A DNA stretch of 15,617 nt from Bacteroidota bacterium. GTDB lineage: Bacteria; Bacteroidota; Bacteroidia; Chitinophagales; Chitinophagaceae. The stretch is taken from the NCBI GenBank assembly GCA_026391115.1, contig JAPLER010000077.1:4566-20182 (forward strand). The letters are read 5' to 3'. The notes under the pieces were generated by a model. It saw only the letters and a program-made list of their open reading frames with translations. It made no database searches and was not told the origin of the DNA. Shown piece by piece: positions 8,886 through 15,617 of the stretch. The stretch's first letter is position 1. Each line of letters starts with the position of its first letter. The translations under genes and the position numbers were made by a program.

Positions 8886-9391
8886 TCAATCAATTCTGTT
8901 CCATCATCTAATTTAAAAGTAAAATGTTTTTGTGCTAAATAACTAAATAAAACTACAAAAACCATTGTAATCAATTTTGAAAGTTTAGCATCCCAATTTA
9001 ATGTTTCAACAAAAAATTTCATAAAGCCATAATTTAAAACTAGGCAAAACATTACTACCATAAAATATTTTATAAGCTGTGCTCTTTTTGATGCCTTAGC
9101 TTCCTGAAAAACTACATATCTATTTAAATAAAAACCAATAGGGAATGTTACAAAAAAACTACAAAACACAGCAACACTATGGGCTTTGGGCACAAAAGCG
9201 TCTGTGATATGTAAAGGTTGTTGATGCAAAATAATATCGTGAATGACTACAAACAATGCGAAATCTAAAACAGTATTTCCACCACCACAAGCAGCATATC
9301 TAAAAGTTTGCAGTGGCATTATCTTTTTAAACAAAGGATAAAATAAATCTATAAAAGATAAAATAAAACAGCCTATGTGGATGATTTGCAA
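8882..9391 (-). CDS. GtrA-family membrane protein
   Basis: Small four-helix membrane protein of the GtrA family, whose members are thought to help move lipid-linked sugars across the inner membrane. Key stretch: TFRYAACGGGNTVLDFALFV, with the RYxxxGGxNTxxD pattern of the family; later HSVAVFCSFFVTFPIGFYLNR and KLITMVFVVLFSYLAQKHF give the remaining helices and the usual C-terminal QKHFTF. The start is unclear. The longest form begins at an ATG at 9421, overlapping the divergent gldF by 47 bases. A TTG at 9391 keeps the plausible FIDLFYPLFKK segment with little overlap and is my choice; a TTG at 9334 or ATG at 9319 would remove the overlap but also lose that segment. The TAA stop (8882-8884) overlaps the TAG of the convergent dehydrogenase gene. 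Confidence 0.78.
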   Translation of the reverse strand: MQIIHIGCFILSFIDLFYPLFKKIMPLQTFRYAACGGGNTVLDFALFVVIHDIILHQQPLHITDAFVPKAHSVAVFCSFFVTFPIGFYLNRYVVFQEAKASKRAQLIKYFMVVMFCLVLNYGFMKFFVETLNWDAKLSKLITMVFVVLFSYLAQKHFTFKLDDGTELID

Positions 9392-10071
9392 AAAAGAATG
9401 GCAACAATTTTTCAATAGCATTACTGGTTATATTGTAATTGCTGTTTTTCTACTATTAAATAGTTTGCTCTTATTTATTTTCCCAGATACAAGTATTTTA
9501 CAATTTGGATATGCTAGTTTATCTAACTTTTTTAACTATGCACCTTGGGTATTATTGTTTCTAATACCAGCAGTAACAATGCGTAGTTTTCCAGATGAAT
9601 ATAAATCTGGCACATTTGAAATATTAAAAACATTGCCATTAACAGAAGCAAAAATTGTTTGGGGTAAATTTTTTGGTTGTATGCTTATTGTGTTAACTGC
9701 ATTGCTACCTACAGTTGTTTATGCCATCAGTATTCAATGTTTAAGTAACAATAATGGCATTGATATAGCAGCAACAAGTGGAAGCTATATTGGATTAGTA
9801 TTTTTATCTGCAATTTATTGTGCTGTGGGCATTTGTGTAGGTAGTTACACCAATAATACTGTTGTAGCTTTTATCACATCGGCATTTGGGTATTAGTAAA
9901 CTACCTTTTATAAAAGGAACTTACGATTACTTTGTTGAAATGCTAGGCATTAATTTTCATTATACTAATATTAGTCGTGGTGTTATAGACACTAGAGATT
10001 TGTTATATTTTTTAGGACTAATTTTAGTTTTAATATTAATTACCATTAAACGAATTAATCATAAAAATTAG
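9375..10071 (+). pseudogene. gldF: Gliding-motility ABC transporter permease GldF, split by a short internal deletion
   Basis: GldF is the membrane subunit of the GldA-GldF-GldG ABC transporter associated with gliding in Bacteroidota. The first frame (ATG at 9375, or 9381 giving MICKKEWQQFF) covers WQQFFNSITGYIVIAVFLLL, YAPWVLLFLIPAVTMRSF, EYKSGTFEILKTLPL and VGSYTNNTVVAFITSAF, then hits TAG at 9894-9896. The rest lies in the +1 frame: GISKLPFIKGTYDYF, MLGINFHYTNISRG, VIDTRDLLYFLGLI, ending at 10071. Family members have about ten more residues here (a hydrophobic run ending in a GF pair) between SAF and the IS of ISxLP; roughly 29 bases are inferred missing. The removed part is the middle of a membrane helix. 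Flanks are undecayed. No gldG follows, although gldF and gldG are usually adjacent; rsmG starts 42 bases downstream. Family call firm; whether the lesion is real is uncertain. Confidence 0.82.
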
Positions 10072-10113
10072 CATTACTATTCATTTACTGCACTGCATCA
10101 CTCTTGATTTACT

Positions 10114-10737
10114 ATGCAAATTATTCAAAAATATTTTACCGATTTTACACAGCAACAAACGCAACAATTTGAGATGTTGTTACCTCTTTATAAGGAGTGG
10201 AACGAAAAAATTAATGTTATATCAAGAAAAGATATAGATGAATTGTATTTGCATCATGTATTACATTCTTTAACTATTGCTACTTATGCAAATTTTTCAA
10301 AAGCAACTACTGTAATTGATATTGGTTGTGGGGGCGGTTTTCCTGGTATTCCATTGGCTATTTTTTTTCCAGAAACAGAGTTTTTATTAGTTGATAGTAT
10401 TGGAAAAAAATTAAAAGTGGTCAACGAAATTTGTGCAGCAACAGGTATTAAAAATATCACAACGCAACATACAAGAGTTGAAGAAATAAAAAATAGGAAA
10501 TTTGATTTTGCGATTAGTCGTGCAGTTGCTCCTTTAAAAGATTTACGGTTTTGGAGTAAACCTTTGCTAAATGCTGCTGTAAAAACAAATGTATCCAATG
10601 GACTAATTTGTTTGAAAGGTGGTGATTTACATCAAGAAATTTCTGAAAGTAAAGCAAGGCCTAAAATGATGAATGTGTATGATATTTTTCCTGAAGATTA
10701 TTATAAAGAAAAATATTTGTTACATATTACGAGATAG
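10114..10737 (+). CDS. rsmG: 16S rRNA (guanine-527-N7)-methyltransferase RsmG (GidB)
   Basis: Cytosolic SAM-dependent enzyme that methylates G527 of 16S rRNA (E. coli numbering); its loss gives low-level streptomycin resistance in other bacteria. 207 residues, normal family length. ATG at 10114. Motifs in order: LYKEWNEKINVISRKD (25-40), the LYLHHVLHSL segment (44-53), the SAM-binding VIDIGCGGGFPGIPLAI (67-83), LLVDSIGKKLKVVNEI (91-106), then FDFAISRAVAPL (130-141) and LKGGDL. The C-terminal IFPEDYYKEKYLLHI is the common Bacteroidota ending. It follows the gldF remnant by 42 bases on the same strand and is closed by a hairpin terminator. Confidence 0.95.
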   Translation: MQIIQKYFTDFTQQQTQQFEMLLPLYKEWNEKINVISRKDIDELYLHHVLHSLTIATYANFSKATTVIDIGCGGGFPGIPLAIFFPETEFLLVDSIGKKLKVVNEICAATGIKNITTQHTRVEEIKNRKFDFAISRAVAPLKDLRFWSKPLLNAAVKTNVSNGLICLKGGDLHQEISESKARPKMMNVYDIFPEDYYKEKYLLHITR

Positions 10738-10754
10738 TTTATACCTTGAAGTAA

Positions 10755-10787
10755 AAAGCCCATTTTAGGAACTCTAGAATGGGCTTT
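10755..10787. terminator. Bidirectional hairpin terminator between rsmG and sdhB
   Basis: AAAGCCCATT (10755-10764) pairs exactly with AATGGGCTTT (10778-10787), and the stem continues through TTAG (10765-10768) against CTAG (10774-10777) with one G-U pair, leaving a five-base loop. An A run on the left and a T run on the right serve both strands. It sits between the 3' ends of convergent rsmG (+) and sdhB (-), so it can end both transcripts. Confidence 0.85.
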
Positions 10788-10808
10788 CTGTTTTAACTGT
10801 TTTTAATT

Positions 10809-11514
10809 TTACTTATCACTCACCAAACTCGCAGTTAAATATTCTTTATTCAATCTAGCAATATTTACCAACGAAATTTCTTTAGGGCAAGTTGCCTCGC
10901 AAGCACCAGTATTTGTACAAGATCCAAAACCCTCTTTATCCATTTGTGCAATCATATTAATAACACGAGAATGTCTTTCAGGTTCGCCTTGAGGTAATAA
11001 AGCTAAATGAGAAACCTTAGCACTCATAAACAACATTGCACTACTATTTTTACAAGCAGCAACACAAGCACCACAACCAATACACATTGCAGCAGCAAAA
11101 CTTGCATCGGCTTTTTCTTTGTTGATTGGAAGTGAATTTCCATCAACAGCATTACCAGTGTTTACACTAATATAACCACCAGCTTGAATGATTCTATCAA
11201 ATGAACTTCTATCAACAGTTAAATCTTTAATTACTGGAAAAGCATTGGCACGCCAAGGTTCTACAACAATAGTGTCGCCATCTTTAAAAGCTCTCATATG
11301 CAATTGACAAGTTGTGTTGGCTTGCCAAGGACCGTGAGGTTTGCCATTAATATACATACTGCACATTTAATTGCTCGTTAAGCACGTCAAACATTTCAAG
11401 AAAAGACATTTCAGTAGAAATATTTTCTACTTTATACATTTTAAATTCGCCTTTAGCTTGGTTGTTTTTTTGACGCCAAACTTTTAGATTTACGTTTATT
11501 GATGTATGTTCCAT
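10809..11514 (-). pseudogene. sdhB: Succinate dehydrogenase/fumarate reductase iron-sulfur subunit, broken by a short internal deletion
   Basis: Electron-transfer subunit of complex II, between the SdhA flavin and the SdhC quinone site. ATG at 11514 opens 49 codons with typical N-terminal features: VNLKVWRQKN, then MSFLEMFDVLNEQL. This frame then stops at 11347-11349. The rest lies in the +1 frame from 11366: MCSMYINGKPHGPW, TTCQLHMRAFKDGD, VEPWRANAFPVIKDL, the [4Fe-4S] motif CIGCGACVAACK and the CTNTGACEATCPK motif for [3Fe-4S]. The joining stretch, in relatives about 20 residues containing PVAFDHDCREGICG, is absent; about 59 bases are inferred missing. That stretch carries the first two [2Fe-2S] cysteine ligands, so no recoding could give a working protein. 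The remaining sequence shows no decay. Third gene of sdhC-sdhA-sdhB, 55 bases after sdhA. Family call certain; lesion may be an assembly fault. Confidence 0.88.
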
Positions 11515-11569
11515 ATTAATTCGATAATTTTTTTTGAAAATTGTATTGGAAATGTATTACAATACTTTT

Positions 11570-13543
11570 TTACTTATAATTTCTTGCACTCGGCTTAATT
11601 ACTTCATATTTCAATTCTTCTTTATGCAACTCCCATTGGTGTTCTCCTTTTAGTTCCCAAGCTGAAACGAACATAAAGTTTTCATCATCTCTTAATGCTT
11701 CTCCATCTTGTGTTTGAAATTCTTCTCTAAAATGTCCTCCACAACTTTCTTCTCTAGTTAAAGCATCAATGCACATTAATTCACCAAGTTCAATAAAATC
11801 AGCTACTCTACCAGCTTTATCCAATTCAGTATTGTAACTATCTATTTCACCTGGAATTCTAACATCACTCCAAAACTCTTTTTTTAGGGCTTGTACTTCT
11901 TTGATGGCAATTTCTAAACCCTCTTTATTTCGAGCCATTCCACATTTATCCCAAATAATTTTACCTAATCTTTTATGAAAACTTTCAACGCTTTGCTTTC
12001 CTTTAATATTCATTAAAGTATTGATTCTATCACTCACTTTTTTCTCAGCTTCTTCAAATGCAGGATGAGACGTTTCTAAAGCTTTTGCATAAATTTCATC
12101 AGCTAAGTAATTTCCTAATGTATAAGGAATAACAAAATAGCCATCAGCCAAACCTTGCATCAAAGCACTTGCTCCCAAACGGTTTGCACCGTGATCGCTA
12201 AAGTTAGCTTCGCCCAAAGCGTATAAGCCTTGCACGTTTGTCATCAACTCATAATCTACCCATAAACCACCCATTGTATAGTGCACAGCAGGATAAATTC
12301 TCATTGCAACTTCATAAGGATTTTCGCCCGTAATTTTTTCGTACATATCGAATAAATTACCATATTTTTCCTTCACTACATCTTTACCTAATTGTGTAAT
12401 TTCTGCTGCACTAATGTTGCCTAAATTTCTTTTGCTCACTTCTCCTTTTCCATAACGTTGAATAGCGGCAGCAAAATCTAAATATACAGCTTGTTTACTA
12501 GTGCCAACGCCAAAACCTGCATCACATCTTTCTTTTGCAGCTCGAGATGCAACGTCTCTTGGTACTAAATTGCCAAAAGCAGGATATCTTCTTTCCAAAT
12601 AATAATCTCTTTCCTCTTCTGGAATATCAATTGATTTTCTATTATCGCCTTGTTTTTTGGGTACCCAAATTCTGCCATCATTTCTTAATGACTCACTCAT
12701 CAAAGTCAATTTACTTTGGTGATCTCCACTAACAGGAATACAAGTAGGATGAATTTGTGTGAAACAAGGATTTGCAAAATAAGCACCAGCTTTATGAGCT
12801 TTCCAAGCAGCAGTTACATTGCTACCCATTGCATTGGTTGAAAGATAAAACACATTACCATAACCACCAGTGCAAAGTAATACAGCGTGTCCAAAATGAC
12901 GTTCTAATTTTCCTTTTACTAAATCACGAGCAATAATGCCACGAGCTATTCCATCAACCTTAACAACTTCAAGCATTTCGTGACGAGCATACATTGTTAC
13001 ATTGCCTAAGGCAACTTGTCTTTCTAAAGCTTGATATGCTCCTATTAATAATTGCTGACCAGTTTGACCGGCAGCGTAGAATGTACGTTGTACTTGCGTT
13101 CCACCAAAACTTCTGTTAGAAAGTAAGCCACCATATTCCCTTGCAAAAGGAACACCCTGTGCTACACATTGATCAATAATGCTGGTACTAACTTCTGCTA
13201 AACGATGCACATTACCTTCTCTAGCACGATAATCTCCACCTTTAATAGTGTCATAAAACAAACGAAAAACAGAATCGCCATCGTTTTGATAATTCTTGGC
13301 AGCATTAATACCACCTTGTGCAGCAATTGAGTGTGCACGACGTGGACTATCTTGAAAGCAAAATGCTTTTACTTTATAACCCATTTCGCCCAAACTTGCA
13401 GCAGCACTGGCTCCTGCCAATCCTGTACCTACAACTATTACTTCAAGTTTGCGTTTGTTAGCAGGGTTTACAAGTTTACAATGACCTTTATAATCATTCC
13501 ACTTATCATCTAATTTTCCTGCAGGTATTTTTGAATCTAACAT
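11570..13543 (-). CDS. sdhA: Succinate dehydrogenase/fumarate reductase flavoprotein subunit
   Basis: Catalytic subunit that oxidises succinate to fumarate (or the reverse) on a covalently bound FAD, at the cytoplasmic face of the inner membrane. 657 residues, full length for the Bacteroidota type. FAD-binding GTGLAGASAAASLGEMGYKV at 39-58; His71 in RRAHSIAAQGGIN is the expected site of covalent FAD attachment; HPTCIPVSGDH and LMSESLRNDGRIWVP form the substrate/active-site region; later GLYALGEANFSDHGANRLGA and DGYFVIPYTLGNYLA contact FAD. The C terminus has the AREESCGGHFR-like segment (here TREESCGGHFREEFQT). ATG at 13543. It sits 73 bases after sdhC and 55 bases before sdhB on the same strand, as in the usual non-classical (B-type) order. 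No gap or frameshift was found. Confidence 0.97.
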   Translation of the reverse strand: MLDSKIPAGKLDDKWNDYKGHCKLVNPANKRKLEVIVVGTGLAGASAAASLGEMGYKVKAFCFQDSPRRAHSIAAQGGINAAKNYQNDGDSVFRLFYDTIKGGDYRAREGNVHRLAEVSTSIIDQCVAQGVPFAREYGGLLSNRSFGGTQVQRTFYAAGQTGQQLLIGAYQALERQVALGNVTMYARHEMLEVVKVDGIARGIIARDLVKGKLERHFGHAVLLCTGGYGNVFYLSTNAMGSNVTAAWKAHKAGAYFANPCFTQIHPTCIPVSGDHQSKLTLMSESLRNDGRIWVPKKQGDNRKSIDIPEEERDYYLERRYPAFGNLVPRDVASRAAKERCDAGFGVGTSKQAVYLDFAAAIQRYGKGEVSKRNLGNISAAEITQLGKDVVKEKYGNLFDMYEKITGENPYEVAMRIYPAVHYTMGGLWVDYELMTNVQGLYALGEANFSDHGANRLGASALMQGLADGYFVIPYTLGNYLADEIYAKALETSHPAFEEAEKKVSDRINTLMNIKGKQSVESFHKRLGKIIWDKCGMARNKEGLEIAIKEVQALKKEFWSDVRIPGEIDSYNTELDKAGRVADFIELGELMCIDALTREESCGGHFREEFQTQDGEALRDDENFMFVSAWELKGEHQWELHKEELKYEVIKPSARNYK

Positions 13544-13616
13544 AAACTAATTTGAAAAATTATCAATTTAAAAGTTGGCAAATAGAAAAGGACTTTCACA
13601 TTTGCTTATGTGTTTT

Positions 13617-14300
13617 TTATTGTATCCATCCAAAATGAAAGCTCAATGGCATCATTGCAAATGCAAGACAAACGACAATTGAAAATCCAAATCCAATTGC
13701 AGCAAGCATTTGTTGGTATTTTTTATTATGAACACCTAAAGTTTTAAATGCACTTTGAAAACCATGAGCTAAATGATAAGCCAACGCTGCACAACCCAAA
13801 ACGTAGATAACTATTGTTAAAATAGTTGCACCATCATTACCAGAAAACGTTTCTCTCATTTTAGCATACAAGTCAATTTCACCACCCAAACTTAAACCTT
13901 GAGCAGAGCGATTTGGTAACCAAAAATGAGAGAGGTGAGATACTAAAAAGATAAGAATAAGTGTTCCCAAAATAGCCATACTTCTACTATACCATTTACT
14001 ACCATCTTTATAAGAAACAGCATAGCCAACGCTTCTTGCTTTTTTGTTTTGTATAGTAAGCATATATCCTTGTACAATATGCAATAGCAAACCAAGAAAA
14101 AGTCCAATTTCTAAAATTCTTGGAATTAAATTAGCCCCCATAAAATGAGCCCCTTTATTGAACATTTCGCCATCATCATTCGCCCAAATGCAAGCATTTA
14201 AACCAACGTGTACAATTAAAAAAAGAATAAGGAAGATGCCAGTAAAACCCATCACTAATTTCTTACCAACAGAAGAAGTGAACATTTGTTTCCAAGTCAT
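13617..14300 (-). CDS. sdhC: Succinate dehydrogenase cytochrome b subunit (single five-helix anchor)
   Basis: Membrane anchor of complex II that binds heme b and passes electrons to or from menaquinone. 227 residues with five hydrophobic segments near 13-36, 57-83, 105-127, 157-184 and 197-221, as expected for a B-type anchor that works without a separate SdhD; no sdhD is present. Conserved histidines that could hold the two hemes lie inside or near helices: His31 (IVHVGLN), His74 (LLLHIVQGY), His122/125 (SHLSHFW) and His176/179 (AYHLAHGF). ATG at 14300. First gene of sdhC-sdhA-sdhB, with a candidate promoter directly upstream. The ending MMPLSFHFGWIQ is typical. Confidence 0.93.
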   Translation of the reverse strand: MTWKQMFTSSVGKKLVMGFTGIFLILFLIVHVGLNACIWANDDGEMFNKGAHFMGANLIPRILEIGLFLGLLLHIVQGYMLTIQNKKARSVGYAVSYKDGSKWYSRSMAILGTLILIFLVSHLSHFWLPNRSAQGLSLGGEIDLYAKMRETFSGNDGATILTIVIYVLGCAALAYHLAHGFQSAFKTLGVHNKKYQQMLAAIGFGFSIVVCLAFAMMPLSFHFGWIQ

Positions 14301-14329
14301 ATAGCTATAGTTGTGTTTTGAATAGGTCG

Positions 14330-14361
14330 CAAAAATAGTAGAGTATTGAATGTGCTACGAA
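14330..14361 (-). promoter_or_regulatory. Candidate promoter of the sdhC-sdhA-sdhB operon
   Basis: Read on the minus strand, TATTTTTG (14337-14330) matches the Bacteroidota -7 consensus TAnnTTTG exactly. TTCG (14361-14358), three of four to the -33 TTTG, lies 20 bases upstream, close to the usual spacing. The -7 box ends 29 bases before the sdhC ATG. Motif and spacing both fit, but no experimental support can be seen from sequence. Confidence 0.5.
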
Positions 14362-14365
14362 AAAA

Positions 14366-14399
14366 AATTAATTAAGAGTCTGCAATCGTTTAATTAATT
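14366..14399 (-). terminator. AT-only hairpin with T run after the cobalamin adenosyltransferase gene
   Basis: AATTAATTAA (14366-14375) and TTAATTAATT (14390-14399) are exact reverse complements around a 14-base spacer. On the minus strand the hairpin begins 5 bases after the adenosyltransferase stop codon and is followed by a run of seven T. A stem made only of A-T pairs is weak, but position, symmetry and T run fit a rho-independent terminator. It abuts the -33 element of the sdh promoter, so it may instead, or also, be a protein-binding site. Confidence 0.45.
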
Positions 14400-14404
14400 A
14401 TGAA

Positions 14405-14971
14405 TTATTTCTTAATTCGTGGTAGCCAAACCACTTCTTTGGCATTATGTATCTGTGCAATATATCTTGATAACACAAATAAATAATCACTTAATCTATT
14501 TAAATATTTTGTAACAACAGCATCTACAAAAATGTTGTTTTCCTGCATAGAAACACAAATTCTTTCTGCACGTCTGCATACACAACGTGCAACGTGTAAG
14601 TTAGACACAGCAATGCTTCCACCAGGTAATATGAAATTTTTCATTGGTGGCAATTGCTCGTTCATTGCATCAATTTCTTTTTCCAAAAAAATAATATCCT
14701 CTTCATTTAAATCAGGCAATGCAAACTGAGGTTCTTTATCAGGGTCACAAGCAAGGGATGAACCAATAGTAAAAAGTCTGTCTTGAATTTCTTTTAAAAC
14801 ATTTTCACTTTTTTCATCTTTTACAGTATCACCACATAAACCAATGAAACTGTTGAGTTCGTCAACTGTACCATAACTATCAATTCTGATACTAGCTTTT
14901 GAAACCTTTGTGCCACCAATTAAACTTGTTGTTCCCTTGTCTCCTGTTTTGGTATAAATTTTTAATGCCAT
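14405..14971 (-). CDS. Cob(I)alamin adenosyltransferase, PduO type
   Basis: Cytosolic enzyme that transfers the adenosyl group of ATP to cob(I)alamin, giving coenzyme B12. 188 residues, full length. The N-terminal ATP-binding motif KIYTKTGDKGTTSLIGG (4-20) is textbook for PduO enzymes. SYGTVDELNSFIG (32-44) follows, then FILPGGSIAVSNLHVARCVC (113-132) with the adjacent RRAER, and KYLNRLSDYLFVLSRY (155-170) with the Asn/Arg/Asp cluster of the active site. ATG at 14971. It lies 45 bases downstream of the protease gene on the same strand, possibly one transcript. No other cobalamin gene is in the window, so it probably serves salvaged B12 for a mutase or reductase elsewhere. Confidence 0.93.
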   Translation of the reverse strand: MALKIYTKTGDKGTTSLIGGTKVSKASIRIDSYGTVDELNSFIGLCGDTVKDEKSENVLKEIQDRLFTIGSSLACDPDKEPQFALPDLNEEDIIFLEKEIDAMNEQLPPMKNFILPGGSIAVSNLHVARCVCRRAERICVSMQENNIFVDAVVTKYLNRLSDYLFVLSRYIAQIHNAKEVVWLPRIKK

Positions 14972-15016
14972 ATTTCGGTAATTTTAAATATTAAATTTTA
15001 AATGTAATTTGTAAAG

Positions 15017-15616
15017 CTAGTTTCTAAACCCTAATTCCTTGTAAGCTAGTTCTACTGCTTTCGCTGCATTAACAATGCCACCAGTTGTACAAGCATCTTT
15101 TAGTTTTAATCTATCTACTTTCATTCCAAATAGACTTACCTGTATTTCATTGTCTTCATTTGGTCTAAATACAGATTTTTCAATAATATTTTTAGTTTGA
15201 ATAGCTGTAAGTTTTGGAAAATAACTACGCAATAGTGCTGCAACACCAGCAACTACAGGGGCTGCCATACTTGTACCTTTTTGGTTGCTGTAATTACTTA
15301 CACCCAATACGGTAGAATAAATTTTTACGCCAGGTGCAAATACATCAACACTGTGTTTTCCATAGTTACTAAAATCTGCTACAAAACCACCGCCACTTAT
15401 TTTAGGATCTGTGCTTGCACCAACAGTTATAAAGTTTCTAGCTTGCGAAATTTTATTTTGATACATAGGCGAAGGAAAATTATTTGTGGTATCATTATCT
15501 TCAGAATCATTACCAGCTGCGTGTACCAGTAAAACATCTTTAGCTGCAGCATATTTTATAGCACTATCTACCCAATATTTTTCAGGAGAAATTTCTTTGC
15601 CAAAACTCATATTAAT
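15017..15616 (-). CDS. Subtilisin-like serine protease (S8), N-terminal part outside window
   Basis: C-terminal part of an S8 peptidase; about 200 residues are visible and the frame runs off the right edge (INMSFGKEI at the entry). Visible motifs, numbered from the Met of MSFG: LLVHAAGND with the oxyanion-hole Asn34, ITVGAS, FSNYGKHSVDVFAPG (80-94, typical of the subtilase fold) and the catalytic Ser114 in GTSMAAPVVAGVAALL. The Asp and His of the triad must lie upstream, outside the window. The part after about residue 140 ends in CTTGGIVNAAKAVELAYKEL, as in Bacteroidota homologues. The Met at the 15610 end is internal and not a real start. Likely exported, but the signal peptide is not visible. 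Partial only because of the window edge. Confidence 0.9.
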   Translation of the reverse strand: MNMSFGKEISPEKYWVDSAIKYAAAKDVLLVHAAGNDSEDNDTTNNFPSPMYQNKISQARNFITVGASTDPKISGGGFVADFSNYGKHSVDVFAPGVKIYSTVLGVSNYSNQKGTSMAAPVVAGVAALLRSYFPKLTAIQTKNIIEKSVFRPNEDNEIQVSLFGMKVDRLKLKDACTTGGIVNAAKAVELAYKELGFRN

Positions 15617-15617
15617 T

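Noticed and set aside
10284..10598. Minus-strand frame of 104 codons inside rsmG
   Set aside because: Antisense to the conserved SAM-binding core of rsmG; composition and motifs do not suggest a protein.
11340..11380. Programmed ribosomal frameshifting to join the two sdhB frames (likewise in trmN6 and gldF)
   Set aside because: No slippery site or stimulatory structure is evident at the junctions, and a joined product would still lack conserved family residues, including two cluster cysteines in SdhB. Missing DNA explains the data better.
11543..11565. Six-base inverted repeat GTATTG/CAATAC in the sdhA-sdhB gap
   Set aside because: The stem is short, the loop is 11 bases, and the T run sits on the wrong side for the minus-strand transcript; too weak to call an attenuator or terminator.
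12535..12732. Plus-strand frames inside sdhA (also 13331-13513)
   Set aside because: Antisense to an intact, highly conserved gene; no independent coding evidence.
13596..13616. Small hairpin CACAT/ATGTG followed by T residues in the sdhC-sdhA gap
   Set aside because: Only five base pairs, and the T run serves the plus strand, while both genes are transcribed from the minus strand.
14532..14729. Plus-strand frames inside the adenosyltransferase gene and the S8 protease gene (15281-15532)
   Set aside because: Both are shadows of well-recognised minus-strand genes.
1..15617. Insertion sequences, phage or defence genes, CRISPR repeats, tRNA or rRNA genes
   Set aside because: None was seen on either strand; the gene content is ordinary core chromosome and the lesions carry no target duplication or inserted DNA.

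Overview
The window is an AT-rich (roughly one third G+C by eye) chromosomal segment from a member of the Bacteroidota, most likely near Chitinophagaceae. The evidence is the gene content: a GldF-type gliding/ABC permease, a five-helix single-anchor SdhC in an sdhC-sdhA-sdhB order, a Prc-type protease with a DUF3340-like tail, a very large outer-membrane barrel with an EF-hand-like loop, and TAnnTTTG-like promoter elements. No mobile element, CRISPR array, tRNA or rRNA was found. No gene-free stretch exceeds about 150 bases.

Layout. Positions 1-2055 (+) hold the C-terminal two thirds of a tail-specific protease, a strong hairpin terminator, and a damaged tRNA1(Val) N6-adenine methyltransferase gene (trmN6). 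Positions 2122-3405 (+) hold a secreted M20 amidohydrolase. Positions 3423-7592 (-) hold a 1151-residue outer-membrane barrel protein of unknown function and, upstream of it, a LysE-family transporter. Divergent from the latter is a Lys1-like saccharopine dehydrogenase (7689-8885, +), which ends tail to tail, with overlapping stop codons, against a GtrA-family membrane protein (-). Positions 9375-10737 (+) hold a damaged gldF and an intact rsmG, closed by a bidirectional terminator. From 10809 to the end everything is on the minus strand: the succinate dehydrogenase operon sdhC-sdhA-sdhB (sdhB damaged), a PduO-type cobalamin adenosyltransferase, and the C-terminal half of a subtilisin-like protease that runs off the window.

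The main oddity is that three conserved housekeeping-type genes (trmN6, gldF, sdhB) each lack a short internal stretch, about 38, 29 and 59 bases judged from family spacing. In each case the two flanking parts are well conserved but lie in different reading frames, and always in the same +1 relation. The missing parts include indispensable residues, such as two [2Fe-2S] cysteines of SdhB, so ribosomal frameshifting cannot restore function. All neighbouring genes are intact. Misassembly or base-level consensus error is the leading explanation. Real very recent deletions are the alternative, and would be striking in sdhB.
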